Assembly (NCBI GenBank): GCA_963969365.1 | Contig: OZ017747.1 | Coordinates: 3,038,001-3,102,000 of the forward strand | Source: Asterochloris sp. CNOR1 | Taxonomy: Eukaryota; Chlorophyta; Trebouxiophyceae; Trebouxiales; Trebouxiaceae | Length of the DNA stretch: 64,000 bases | Reading direction: 5' to 3' | Shown: positions 1-17,406 of the stretch, one piece after another | Numbering within the stretch: the stretch's first letter is position 1 | Layout of the letters: each line of letters opens with the position of its first letter | The notes under the pieces: model-generated | Databases searched by the model: none | Seen by the model: the letters and a program-made list of their open reading frames with translations, nothing else | What the model was told of the DNA's origin: nothing | Translations under genes and position numbers: made by a program

Positions 1-130
1 CTAAGTATGTGCGTGCAGCGCTGCTTATGCATCAATCAGTGCTGCTTTTGCCATGATTACATGAATTGTCAGTCCCATGCCCGCTCATTGTGGCCCCCGG
101 ACTTTAAATCCATTTCTCTCTCTCTTTTCG
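1..130 (+). repeat. Interspersed repeat, copy 1 (left edge cut by window)
   Basis: This segment matches 23310-23440 in the same orientation, at roughly nine identical bases in ten by eye, and ends in a CT-rich run. It lies just downstream of the stop codon of the minus-strand methyltransferase gene, so it probably overlaps that gene's 3' untranslated region. No open frame or transposase is visible. A short non-autonomous element (SINE or MITE-like) is the simplest reading, but terminal repeats and target duplications cannot be judged because the left end is missing. Confidence 0.7.
57..61 (-). terminator. Possible TGTAA poly(A) signal of the methyltransferase gene
   Basis: On the minus strand a TGTAA pentamer lies about 100 nt after the stop codon at 158. 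TGTAA is the usual polyadenylation signal in green algae. It falls inside the interspersed repeat; the second repeat copy has TATAA at the matching place. Confidence 0.4.
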
Positions 131-157
131 CCCTGCTGTCCATTTTGCAAGAGCTCA

Positions 158-1157
158 TCAGTGTCTCCGGCGAAATGCTACCGTGCACACTTTGGTGCCT
201 GTGATGCCACCAAAGACAAAACAAGGGTAGGTCTTGACATGATCCAGGTAGGTGAAGCACAGAGCACTGCTGTCCTTTTGGGCAACGGTGAACTCTTTGA
301 CAAGCTCATCCTGGGTGCTGTTGCAAGAGGTGATCACAAGGAGGCCGCCTGGCTTCAGCAGCTTTGCCGCTTCTCGCTGATACTGTTGCCTGCAGCACGG
401 GTAAGCTGCTGGGCTGATGGCCGGGTCACGAAATGGGCAAGACTCACCTGTTGGCTTCTGCATGCTGTGAGAGGCCAATGGCATCAAGAGTGCCCTTGTC
501 TGTGATGAGATTAAAGCTGCAGGGTCACACAGACCTGCTACTAGGGAGCTTGAGCATCTAGGCAACGCTTCTTGGGCCCCAGCAGAGCCTACCTGCCAGG
601 CTGCAGCGAGCTGTCTGTGATGCTGTCAACCTGCAGCGGGCACAGCGCAGCACACTAAGCGGCCTGCACAAGCATGGTGCAGGCAGCCAGTGCAATTGCA
701 GGAGGCCACTCACAAGGAGCTTAACATGAGATAGTCCTCGACGCTGCATGACTGCTGCTGCCAGGGAGATGGAGGCTTGACTGTAGTCGCTGCCTGTCAG
801 GTCGTCAAATCCTAGCTTTGCAAGCTGAGCTAGGAGGATACCATTGCCTGTGCCAATGTCGAGCACAGCAGCTGTGGCAGGGTCCATCTCCTGAGCCTTG
901 GCCATAGCCGCCACGAACTGCACCATCTGCTGCTGCACGTCCTCGCCAAACCTGCACATAGGGTGCAGAGGTCTCGCCTCATAGCTCCAACACCTCGATG
1001 TGGTAGCAGGGCTGCCATCAGCAAGAAAAGTGCCGCAGCCCCACCAGACTTCCCCTTCATCTGCATGATGATTAAGATTGGCTAGCTCAGTGGCATACTG
1101 TGCCTCCCAATGGGCCAGTCTCCCTAGCTGGCACCCATCATCCTCACTGTCTGTCAT
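158..1157 (-). CDS. EEF1A lysine methyltransferase (METTL10/Efm4 family)
   Basis: A class I S-adenosylmethionine-dependent methyltransferase; the family methylates a lysine of translation elongation factor 1A in the cytosol. The start ATG at 1155-1157 opens MTDSEDDG. Exon 1 (1045-1157) joins exon 2 (714-951) to read EGEVWFGEDVQQQM, the family's conserved WFGE segment. Exon 2 carries the SAM-binding motif VLDIGTGNGILLAQL followed by GSDYSQASI. A further exon near 440-520 encodes DKGTLDAIGL, and the last exon encodes LLKPGGLLVITSCNSTQDEL and ends CTVAFRRRH. Introns checked start with GT. It is divergent from LSM7. The middle exons between about 530 and 713 were not fully traced. A general METTL-type enzyme is the alternative, but the WFGE and ITSCN segments favour METTL10. 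Confidence 0.9.
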
Positions 1158-1229
1158 GCTGTGTGAGGCAATGAGCGAAACCCTTGAAACCATGTAGGTT
1201 GTCCTAGGGAATAGTGGCCACCACAGGCC
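1158..1229. promoter_or_regulatory. Shared divergent promoter region
   Basis: Only 72 bp separate the ATG of the methyltransferase (minus) from the ATG of LSM7 (plus). The interval must hold both 5' untranslated regions and core promoters, so the pair is likely driven by one bidirectional promoter. No clear TATA box is visible. Confidence 0.6.
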
Positions 1230-1750
1230 ATGTCTCGCAAGGAAAGCGCCCTTGATCTGGCCAAGTTTATCGACAAAGGTGTCCGTGTCAAGCTGGCAGG
1301 TGGCAGAGAAGGCAAGCCAAATTTAGCTGGTTTGGCAGAGCCTATCAAGCACTGTAACCTGAGAAACCCCCTCTCTTGCTGCTGCAGTTCAGGGGGTACT
1401 CAAGGGCTATGATCAGCTGCTGAATCTGGTAATGGACGAAAGCATAGAGTACCTCAGAGGCAAGCAGAGTTGTCGGCTGCCCTGCCGCCAGCTGTTTGGG
1501 TCTCACACTGCTCCTGGCTGGCTGCAGATGCAGAGGATCCCTTGAGAGTAACAGACCAGACGCGGAGCCTGGGCCTCATGGTGAGTCTGCACTTTGTCCT
1601 GCATGGGCTTGGCGAATGCCAGCCTGCATTTGTGCCTGTCACCAACAGCGTTGCTTGGGCACACTGCAGGTTTGCCGCGGCACAGCAGTCATGATGGTTT
1701 CACCCACATCAGGTACTGAGGAGATTGAGAACCCCTTTCTCCAAGACTGA
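1230..1750 (+). CDS. LSM7: U6 snRNA-associated Sm-like protein LSm7
   Basis: LSm7 is a subunit of the LSm2-8 ring that binds the U6 snRNA 3' end in the nucleus and of the LSm1-7 ring that promotes mRNA decapping in the cytoplasm. Four exons (1230-1311, 1388-1459, 1528-1580, 1670-1750) join into a protein of about 95 residues. It begins MSRKESALDLAKFIDKGVRV, continues through the Sm1 segment KGYDQLLNLVMDE and EDPLRVTDQTRSLGLMV, and ends in the Sm2 motif CRGTAVMMVSP plus EEIENPFLQD. This matches the normal family length and order, so the gene looks intact. The first two introns start with GC rather than GT; the third is GT-AG. Exon phases agree only if the GC donors are used. Confidence 0.96.
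1312..1387 (+). other. GC-AG intron 1 of LSM7
   Basis: The exon ends GAGAAG and the intron starts gcaagc and ends gctgctgcag. Joining 1311 to 1388 gives the conserved GGREVQGVLKGYDQ. The donor context AG|GCAAG is the known consensus for GC-AG introns spliced by the major spliceosome. Confidence 0.85.
1460..1527 (+). other. GC-AG intron 2 of LSM7
   Basis: The exon ends CTCAGAG and the intron starts gcaagcag and ends ctggctgcag. Joining 1459 to 1528 gives EYLRDAEDPLRV, the expected LSm7 sequence. This is a second GC donor with the same AG|GCAAG context. Confidence 0.85.
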
Positions 1751-2202
1751 CTCTCAAATTGACATACAGAGCATACACGCACAGAAACTGGCATTCAAAC
1801 AACAGGGAATCAACAAAGGGGGGCAAAGGAGGGGCTGCACAGTCTCTGGTTGCCATTGACTTTGACACAAAGCCATGGCGTGAAGGGACATTTCACGCAT
1901 GACAACAGTTATGCAGTTTGGTAGGCAGCTCAAATGTGATGAGCCTTCAATCATGCTGAGCCAAGTTGCCTCCAGCACATCAACTACTTATTTGAATGCA
2001 GCTGTCATGTGTTGCAGCACTGGTGGCCTGCACATGTGAAAGTGTAATGATGTGCTGAGCCCAGCTGCATCCTGGGCCACCACCGCAGCATGACTTTAGT
2101 GTTTCTCTAAGACAGGACCCGAGCTACTCAAGCGTATTGGGAAGTCGGCAGCTCTCTTCACGTAGGCATGTGAAGTTGTCTTGTCAGAGAGCCTCTGTGC
2201 CC
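1751..2202. other. Convergent intergenic region
   Basis: This lies between the LSM7 stop and the stop of the unidentified minus-strand membrane gene. It should hold both 3' untranslated regions. No exon, repeat or RNA gene could be recognised. Confidence 0.5.
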
Positions 2203-3003
2203 CTACCACCCCTGCTTGAGGCAAAACGCAAGGGTGGGGACAGCCAGGACAGCCAGTATCGGCATAAGGGAGCTGCCCAAGCTGTGCAGCTGGTCACCAG
2301 GTAGGTCCAGCTGCACAGGCTTGGCAGATAAATTTGCCGGGGCTGCAATCAAGAGGGAGGCCCATACCGCTGCCTGGGAAGCAGCTACAGATATCATGTT
2401 TATCTGCAGCACAAGACTGCACTGAGATGGCAGGCACAAGCGCTTTTGTGCATTGTGCAACATGAAGAGACTTGAGGTAAGCACCAGTGACCTTGGTGGG
2501 GGTGCATGTTGATGTGATGTTGAAGCAGATCTGAGCCTTGAACTCACCCTGAGCATCACTGGCATGCTGGCACATGCCTGGACAGTGGACTGGAACAACA
2601 GCCACTCCCAAGCGGTGTCACATGTGAAGTTGAACGGCAGCCCAAGGATGGGCTGTGTATCAGGCCCAAGCATTGAGGCGGCAGCCATCAGCACCAGCAT
2701 TGCACCCAACGCTGTCTGACGGTGCCGCTGCCACCTGCATGCAGACATAGCATCATGGGCACCATACATGCCAGAAGTGGTACTAAGCACGGGTTACATG
2801 AAGGGCTGACATCCTGGACAGAAACAATGAGCGTCTCAAATTGCTCACTTGTGTGCCATGGCCAGCCCTAGGCAGCATGCAGTGGCCAGAAGCCACGCAG
2901 CTGCTGTCCATTGCCTCCTAGCAAAAGCAGAACCAGGCAGCACGGCTCCCAGCACTGGATAGAGGGCACCAGTCGCGGTCACAGCTCCAAGGTCGCCCTG
3001 CAC
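2203..3003 (-). CDS. Unidentified multi-pass membrane protein (5' end unresolved)
   Basis: Not recognised as a known family. Minus-strand exons join in phase. One near 2850-3003 reads GDLGAVTATGALYPVLGAVL and then WTAAAWLLATACCLGLAMAHK. The next starts WQRHRQTALGAMLVLMAAAS and runs to MPVMLR before a gtgagt donor. The last exon starts INMISVAASQAAVWASLLIA and ends LAVPTLAFCLKQGW. At least four hydrophobic stretches of 15-20 residues suggest a small integral membrane protein. The 5' exon must lie between 3004 and 3138, because another minus-strand gene ends at 3139, but no ATG in phase was found there. The last exon could also be spliced at a GT near 2300. Function unknown. Confidence 0.4.
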
Positions 3004-3138
3004 AGCATGGTACACAAACTTTCAGCACAGACATTCAGCTGCTCTGCGGGTCAATGCAGCACCAACCTGTAGCAGCAACCTGGCAGGTTGTCCATTTGGT
3101 CACATCAGAACAGTATCGAAGGGCAGCCTTGATTGTGC

Positions 3139-6100
3139 TCAAGAGTCTTCCCAGAGCAGCCCACCAGCAGCTTCCTCAAGCCCCTGAAGCTTCCCAAGGC
3201 AGCAGCTCACCAGCACATGCTGGGTGGACATGCGCCACATAGGCAGCAGGCCGTCCTCAGATAAAGGCCGCATGCAGAACACTTCCTCTTGCTGCCACAC
3301 ATCTGACAGCTGCCACGAACGGGCTGAATGGCACCGCTCAGGGCTTCCAGAGGACAGGCGCTCTGCCCTGGAGGGGAACCCAGAGGAGAAGTCCTTCAAA
3401 GAGGCACTTCGCGGGGGGCACCCATGTGTGGGCGCCCACGAGGGCTTGTCAATGATATCGGAGGGGCTAGGGTCCAGGAACTGGCGTCCCGTCTGAGGGA
3501 GCTGGGTGTTGACACCCCCTTGCTGGCCAGCGCCTGGCACAGCAAGCTGCAGGTTGTTCCCTACCAGGCCAGCTGCCGTGGCAGCCAGCTCGGTGGGCAC
3601 TGGGTTCCTCGCAGCCAGCAGACCTGGCTGGGGCTGCACCTGCTTGAGGCAGGCAGCAGCCGTCGAGGCAGCATCAGCAGAAGACTGGATAGATGCTGTC
3701 ATCTGCTTTGCATCCGCCTTTAGGCAGGCGGTGGCCTCCTCGCCCAACGGCAACAGGCTGCCGAAGCCCTGCCTCTGCTCGCCCAAACCCTGCTGCCGCT
3801 CGTCCAACAGCATGTCAGCCCACTCTGTGCATGCAGCCTGAGGGCTGGCAAGCCACTCGCTGCCGTCCAGGCTGCTGCTGCTCTCGGCTGCCGCAGCAGC
3901 CAGGCTGCGCTCAGCTGCAGCCGCAGAGTGCAGCTGCTGCTCTCCAAGCTCGCTGGAGCGCTCTGCCTCCCAGGGGCCCCAGCTGCTGAGCCTCTGCTGA
4001 CGCAGGTGCTCCTCCTCTGGCGGCAGGTCCAAGTCACTGATAGGGGGGCTGCCGGGGGGCAGGCTGCTGCCCTCGCTGTGGTCTGAGGCCGTCAGAGTGT
4101 ACAGGGAGGAGGTGAGCGCAACGTCCGCCCGGTGGTCCAGCTGACACGGCGCTGAGGCGGAGAGGGATGGCGGCAGACTTTTGCCAGGGAGCTGATCATC
4201 ATGGGACTCTGTATGCACACGGCCAGACCACCAAGTGAGCTGGCATTGAGCTGGCTGCAGATCTTGAAATTCAGATCCTGCTGCGCCCACACATCAAACG
4301 TGTGGATGGTGGATGCTTCACAGCAGCACCGGCTGTGTGGCCAACGTTCTGGTGCAATCAGAAGGGCTGCCATGGCACAGCACAGTTGGGTGAGGTGAAG
4401 CGCTCATCTTTCTGGTGGCCCTGCGACAGCGGCTTCAGTGCAGCAGAGTCGGGGATGGGGCATGAGCCCACCTCTGGCACTGTCACCCCTGCTGGGGCGG
4501 CTGCGGCCCTTCCTGGACCCCCGCCCCAACTGCAGCAGGAAGTCTGAGTCCAGACTCTCACGGTCCTGGCGCGCCTCCCGACACAGGGGCGCCCCGCCGC
4601 TGCATGCCAGGCCCTGCTGCTGCTGCTGCTGCTGGCACAGCTCCATGAGGTTGTCCTCAGTCAGGCTGGAGGTGCTGCTGGAGCCATGCAGGCTGCGGTG
4701 CTCCTCAGGGACAGGAGACAGTGCATGAGGCGGCAGGCTACCAGTGGAAAGCCTGCAGGACATGCCAGGGCGCTTGGGACCTGACGTGCAAACTCAGTAT
4801 TAGCTGCTCATTGCAGCACCGGCATGGCCAGGGTAGCCAGATGGCTCAGCCTGTAGCCTGATCCCTCTGCAGACATGATTGAAGTGCACCAAAGCAGCCC
4901 GGAAGCCCTGATGTTGCAGGCCTCAGTCTCGGCTCTGGCGGCTGCTCACAAAACCAGACCGGCAGCGACAACCATGCTGTTGAAGCAGGTGAGGGCCTAG
5001 AAGCAAGGGTGCCACAGCGTCCCTGGAAATCTAGAACACTGTGTTGGAGAGATGCTGGGAGAAGGCAGACATGCAAGCATGAACAGCGCCCATCAGCAGT
5101 ACCTAGGCAGCCTCTCTGCCTGCTGAACAGGCCTCACCTCTGCTGCAAGGCTATCGCTCCACTCTGGGCAGGGCCCGCAAGGCTCAGGTCTTCCTGTCCC
5201 GGCCTTTGCCAGCCTCTTGCGGCAGGCAGCTCCTCCAGCAAGGAGTCCCTGAGGCAGCGCTCTTCGGCCTGCCGACCCAGCGCTGCAGGTTGGTGCACAG
5301 CGATCGCGACGGCCTGCAACAAAAAGCGCAGTCAATAGCAAACCAGTGACCACTAATGCTCGAAGCAATGGGACTGGTTGACTATGCATGTGCAGATAAG
5401 CGACACGCCACCCTTAAGCCTAAAGCTGGGCGACTAAAGAGCACCTACACTGCTTCCCCACTGACCTGAAGGCGGCCGCGCATCACCGACAAGAGAAGGG
5501 GCAGCTCATCTGCCAAGGCACAGGCCAGCAGCATCCCATCCAGCAGCAGCCTGCAGGGGTGGCCAACCCTTCTCTGTCAAGGGCTGGAGCGTCCAACAGC
5601 AACTTGACGGGCATGGAATATCTTTGCTTGGCGCAAACAAGGCCTTGACTTGGCCTCAGGATGCTTACTTGCTGTTGAAGTGGCTGCTATCAGCAAGGCC
5701 TATGGACAGTACAGCCTGCTGGGCATCGGCACGCCTGACCACCGCCTGAGGGTTGGCCGGAATGGGGATGAAAAGAACACTGCTGCACTGTTGAGCAGCA
5801 GCGTGGCACATGTCTGTAAAGCCTGCAGTACAGTTGAGAGCTAGCTCAGTTGCCGAGGTTGGCAAGGCAGTGTAGGCCCCCAGACGGGCTGTGTCACCAG
5901 AAACATGGCCGGCGTCCTAGCATCGCCTTGTACGGTCACAGTGCAAAGATCACTGCAGATGAGCTCGCACCTGATGACTGCGACCACGCGTGGCGGCTTC
6001 TGGGGCCTGGCTGCTGGCACAGCATATGCAGCCAACTGCTGGTCTCGCAGGCCAGTGCAGCTGCTGAGCGCTGTGTCCCCAGCAGGCTCAGCTTAGGGAT

Positions 6101-6700
6101 TCCTTGCTGTAGCAGGCTGGCTACCTCTGCCAGGTGACCTTCCCCGATGCGCAAGGCCAAACTGCAGGCACAGGAAGTTGAGGGTTGATGTCACCAGCGG
6201 ATCGAGCTTCTCAGCGGACAACACAACGTCAGTCAGGTCTGGAGGAGCAGGCTGATGTCCTCCAGGCCTTCACCTGAGTTGATTGGCTGCTGGGAAGATG
6301 TCTTGAGCCAGGCCAGCAGCCTTGTCAGAAACATGTTCCATGCAAATTGCCTCTGCAATCAGGCGGCTCAATTCGCCTGTTGAGCAGGCCTCTCCACCAC
6401 AGTCTGACATCCCCTCTGCTGCCTGCTGCGCAGCAAATCTGTCGCCTGAAAAAGTGCTTCCGAACGAGTCTGAGGTTCCTGGTACAGAGCTCAGTCTGAG
6501 GTGCTGAACCCCAATCTGAGGGCTTGAGCATTCGGCAGAGCCCAATGGCCAACAACGCGCCTCACCTCTCAAGCCGTGGATCGTGGTCCTCGCCTCAAAT
6601 GGCGCTCGTCCATTGCCAAAGGCTGCGAGAGCCACCCGACATCGATCACAGAGGTTGTTTTGCAGCCACCTCACACAGGTAGGCCTATCTGACAACCCAC
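3139..6700 (-). CDS. Unidentified low-complexity protein, about 800 residues
   Basis: Not recognised. Exons join in consistent phases from about 6600 down to the stop at 3139. An N-terminal part contains the helical stretch GELSRLIAEAICMEHVSDKA and ends ANQLS. It continues LALRIGEGHLAEVASLLQQG, then SSGFTDMCHAAAQQC with VLFIPIPANPQAVVRRADAQ, then LLLDGMLLACALADELPLLL and AVAIAVHQPAALGRQAEERC. The second half is disordered: a Ser/Pro region from about 4763, a Gln run near 4610-4635, then Ala/Ser/Glu-rich sequence to LEEAAGGLLWEDS. The helical half may be an armadillo-like or adaptor scaffold, but that is a guess. The start codon was not found: the longest frame upstream of 6600 opens with GTG at 6746, so the true ATG lies upstream of 6550 or in an unseen exon near the CPSF30 promoter. 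Confidence 0.5.
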
Positions 6701-6772
6701 CTGACTTTCGCAACGTGATAGAAAGACGCTCGAAGACACCAGTCACTTCTCCCCCCTGAGCAGAACATCAGG

Positions 6773-7851
6773 ATGGCTGATGACTTCGACTTCGACTTTG
6801 AGACACAGCTGGAGCCAATCTCAGCTGCTCCACAGGTTTGCTGCGCTGCAAATCACAATCCAGAAGAGTCCTTTGCTGGAAACTACGGTGTGCTCTGCTG
6901 CAGGCCAGGCAACAGGTGGCTCCCTTAGTCCCTGCAGGCGCTCCAATTGGCCAGTCTATTGGCAACTACAAGAAGAACTACCGACAGGTGGATGAGCTGA
7001 TGTAGCCCTGTGCAATTGCAAGTCAGCATGCTGTAGTTCAGAGACTGAGCTGAGACCTGTGTCGCAGACGGTATGCACATACTGGCTCAAAGGCCTGTGC
7101 ATGAAGGGCGAGTCCTGTGGCTTCCTGCACGAGTGGAATCCGGAGCGAATGCCAGTCTGCCGCACCCTGCTGAAACACGGCGTCTGCCGTGAGCCAGACT
7201 GCCCCTACAAGCACTCCCTGGAAGAGATTAAGGTGACCTGCCTGCTGATTCACCTGCATGCTGGCTTGATGGCGCTGAGGAAGCCACTGCAACATTTTGC
7301 TTTGACGCTGGCTGGGTCAGGCTGTCTTGGGCACAGACAGGGAGACAGGAGGACACTCCTGCCTCTCACACGTCTTGCTGTGTTCTGAACCTTCCCACTA
7401 CCATGTGCAGGAGTGCAACATGTACAAGCTGGGCTTCTGTGTGTATGGGCCCACCTGCCGCTATCGGCACACCCGGCTGCCTGGCCCGCCGCCAGACCCC
7501 TCCACAGTGGAGGCTGCTAAGCCCAGGGACCATAGGAACATCAATGTCATTTTAGCTCACCAGGGGTCCTATGGTGGCAGGGGCCGGTCTGCACTCATGC
7601 AGAGGTGATGGATGGCACCCTGGTGGCATGGCATGGACGCTGCTCTCAAGTGATGCATGTGGGAGGCCTGCTCTGAGAGACATTGGCGCTGCCTCCCTGC
7701 TCAGGTGTCCTTTAGCTAACCACAACAGCTGCCTTGCAGGCCACACTATGGTGCCAGACCGCAGGCTGCCCCTCCAGGCGTGCCTCAGCTCATGAACTTC
7801 CCCCACTTCCCAGCTGGAGGCCTTGTGCCAGGAGCAGTCACGTCTCAGTAG
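6773..7851 (+). CDS. CPSF30: CPSF30, 30-kDa subunit of cleavage and polyadenylation specificity factor
   Basis: An RNA-binding subunit of the nuclear pre-mRNA 3'-end processing complex. The ATG at 6773 opens MADDFDFDFETQLEPISAAP. The next exon starts after gcaacag and reads VAPLVPAGAPIGQSIGNYKK, and the third begins TVCTYWLKGL. Three CCCH zinc fingers are visible: C-TYWLKGL-C-MKGES-C-GFL-H, C-RTLLKHGV-C-REPD-C-PYK-H and C-NMYKLGF-C-VYGPT-C-RYR-H, followed by RLPGPPPDPSTVEAAKPR. Plant CPSF30 also has three fingers, against five in animals. The final exons read GSYGGRGRSALMQRPHYGAR and end GLVPGAVTSQ. No YTH domain follows, so this is the short form. The ends agree in phase and the gene looks intact. 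Confidence 0.92.
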
Positions 7852-7963
7852 CTCAAGATGGCAGCTGCAATGTATACCAACCCTCCTTCAGCTGATATTT
7901 GATTGCATTTCATTTCACATCTGCTTGCAGGACCTGTTGTATACATGTATGCAGTTGAGTTGA

Positions 7964-7968
7964 TGTAA
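7964..7968 (+). terminator. Possible TGTAA poly(A) signal of CPSF30
   Basis: TGTAA lies about 113 nt after the CPSF30 stop codon, in the convergent interval before the JmjC gene stop at 8241. This is a normal place for the green algal polyadenylation signal. Confidence 0.45.
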
Positions 7969-8240
7969 ACAACTGTTTGCGCGGACACCAGGGGGACATT
8001 CTAGCTAAGGAACAGCTCAGCAAACTTCTCAGATGAGGGGAACAGGAGAGCTCAGAGAGTATCGTGCTTTTGAAAAACTGGTTCCAGGCAGGGCTTCCAC
8101 ATTGGACTATGCCATTATTTCTATGAGCGCCAGCCACCTGCACTTGTGAAATTGTCTGAGCCCAGAAAATTCCCAACAGAAGCCAGCTGGCAGCAGGCAT
8201 CAGAGAGCATAGACGAACACAGGGCTCACATTCAGGTTGG

Positions 8241-15867
<7,627 letters not shown>

Positions 15868-15924
15868 GCACACAAGCACTGGTGCGTGGCTCTCACTGGA
15901 GCGGCTGCTGCAGGGTTAGAGAGG

Positions 15925-15995
15925 GAGAGAGTAGTCGTGCACAGAGAGAGTAGTCGCGCACAGAGAGAGGTCGCGCACAGAGAGTAGTCGCGCAC
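15925..15995 (-). repeat. Minisatellite of about four 17-19 bp units
   Basis: On plus, about four units resembling agagagtagtcgcgcac are tandemly arranged with small length changes. On minus the array is strongly pyrimidine-rich and runs into ctctctaaccctgcag, which looks like a branch point, polypyrimidine tract and acceptor. A TATA-like ttatatgg precedes it on minus. It lies either in an intron of the JmjC gene or in that gene's promoter and 5' untranslated region. Confidence 0.8.
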
Positions 15996-16099
15996 CATAT
16001 AAATGAGATGCAGGCAAAGTTGAAGCTGCTTTCTGGCTGGGGTGCGAGTATGGTGCCATTGGTGCAAACTGAGCTGCTGCTGCCATATTTGTACATGAT

Positions 16100-17070
16100 C
16101 AGGCAGGAGATGCACCACATGCTGCAGCTGCAGCAGCTGCCGGTCTGAGAGCTCCCACCTGCAAAACCGCCGGCTGGTGCGGTGCCAGAATTGTGACCGG
16201 CACAAAGGGCACTGCGCCTGACATCGCCTCTGTATGCCCATGGGCGACCTCTGTGCTGCCCACAGCCGCAAACATGTCCCCTGTGCTTACTGAGTGCACC
16301 TCGCTGCTGGGACTACCATCTGCGCCAGCTGTTGCACGCACCGGGACCTGTATGCAGAGCAGGCCTGGTACAGGCTTGGATGCAGGCTGACATGTGAGCT
16401 AGGCACGATGTGCCTGCCTGCCTGCTCTGCCTCTCCTGACAGGTCCAACCAGTTGCGTGCTGTCTGGTGGCTGAACACAGCAAAGTCAGAGCTGCAGCTG
16501 TGCAGCAAGTGGGTCAGGCATCTAGGACCGTCCTAGTCTGGCACTGCGGGGGCACTCACGCGTCCAGCCCCTCCTGTTGGTTTGCCCGTGAGCACCTTGA
16601 GGGGGCCAGAAGCAGGCGCCCTGCTCACATCGATGGCAGGCATTGCTGCTGCATCCCTGGATGGGCCTGGCTGCTTGCGCTTCAGGGACTGCCGCTGGGC
16701 AGCCTGCTGATGCTTTGCAGCCTTAGAGCTCACAGCTCCATGTCCGACCTCTGCTGGGATACCTGCAGCAGCAACCATCATGTATGATGATGTGCACTCA
16801 GGCATGTGCCTTGCAGCCTCACAGCACACTTTTGAGCAGGGCCTGCCCACCTGGCGAAGCAGGAGTGAAGGTCTGCTCGCTGTGGGCCTGGCTGCCATCA
16901 GAGCTGTGCCCAGCCGCAGGAGCTGCTGTAACAGTTCCGTGCTCAGTGTCTGTGCTCCCAGTGTGCGCTCCCGCCTTCATTTGTGCCACCATGGCATGCT
17001 GTGTGCTGCCTGGAATGCCTCCGAGGTCGTCAGGCTCGGGGAGGCCACCTCGACCAGCGAGATGTTGCAT
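16100..17070 (-). CDS. Probable 5' exons of the JmjC gene, or a small separate gene
   Basis: Three exons join in phase: one reading MQHLAGRGGLPEPDDLGG to QTFTPASP, one starting GIPAEVGHGAVSSKAAKHQQ and ending KPTGGAGR, and one starting VPVRATAGADGSPSSEVHSV and ending LAPHQPAVLQ before a gtggga donor. That last junction is phase 0, as is the acceptor at tgatgcag before AQPAPPLLQPV of the JmjC exon, so together they would give a disordered, Ser/Ala/Gly-rich N terminus. The other reading is a separate short gene whose third exon runs on to a stop at 16099. No family is recognised. The first ATG in frame is at 17070; an upstream exon is possible. Confidence 0.45.
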
Positions 17071-17406
17071 CCCAAAGATACCGCTTGTCAAACAACGCTC
17101 GTCCTTACTGCTCAGGTACTGCTGCTGCAAAGCCAAAGTGCTCAACAGATGAGGTTCCTGCACAGGCGCTGACGCTGTCACTGCATGCTCCACAAATGTG
17201 CCGTATGTGTTGTGCAGACCCAGTGAACCTCAAAGAGAGCGGACACACTTTGTCTGCCAATGTATCGAACTTGCCTGTGATGGCTCTCAGAGCTCCCATC
17301 GCTGGTCCTACGTGCACTAGTGCTGGACTCTCCCCAACAAAGCATTTGCCCACAGTTGTGCTGTCAGTGTGGGGTTTTCTTTTGAATTTAATGAACTGGT
17401 AAGGGT

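Noticed and set aside
5841-6160. Apparent reading-frame shift in the unidentified minus-strand gene
   Set aside because: An alternative frame (QLAAYAVPAARPQKPPRVVA) looked attractive, but the original frame joins both neighbouring exons in matching phases, so no frameshift is needed.
17193-17193. Start codon for the upstream JmjC exons at 17193, and one for the unknown gene at 6746
   Set aside because: Both positions are GTG on the minus strand, not ATG, and are not credible eukaryotic starts.
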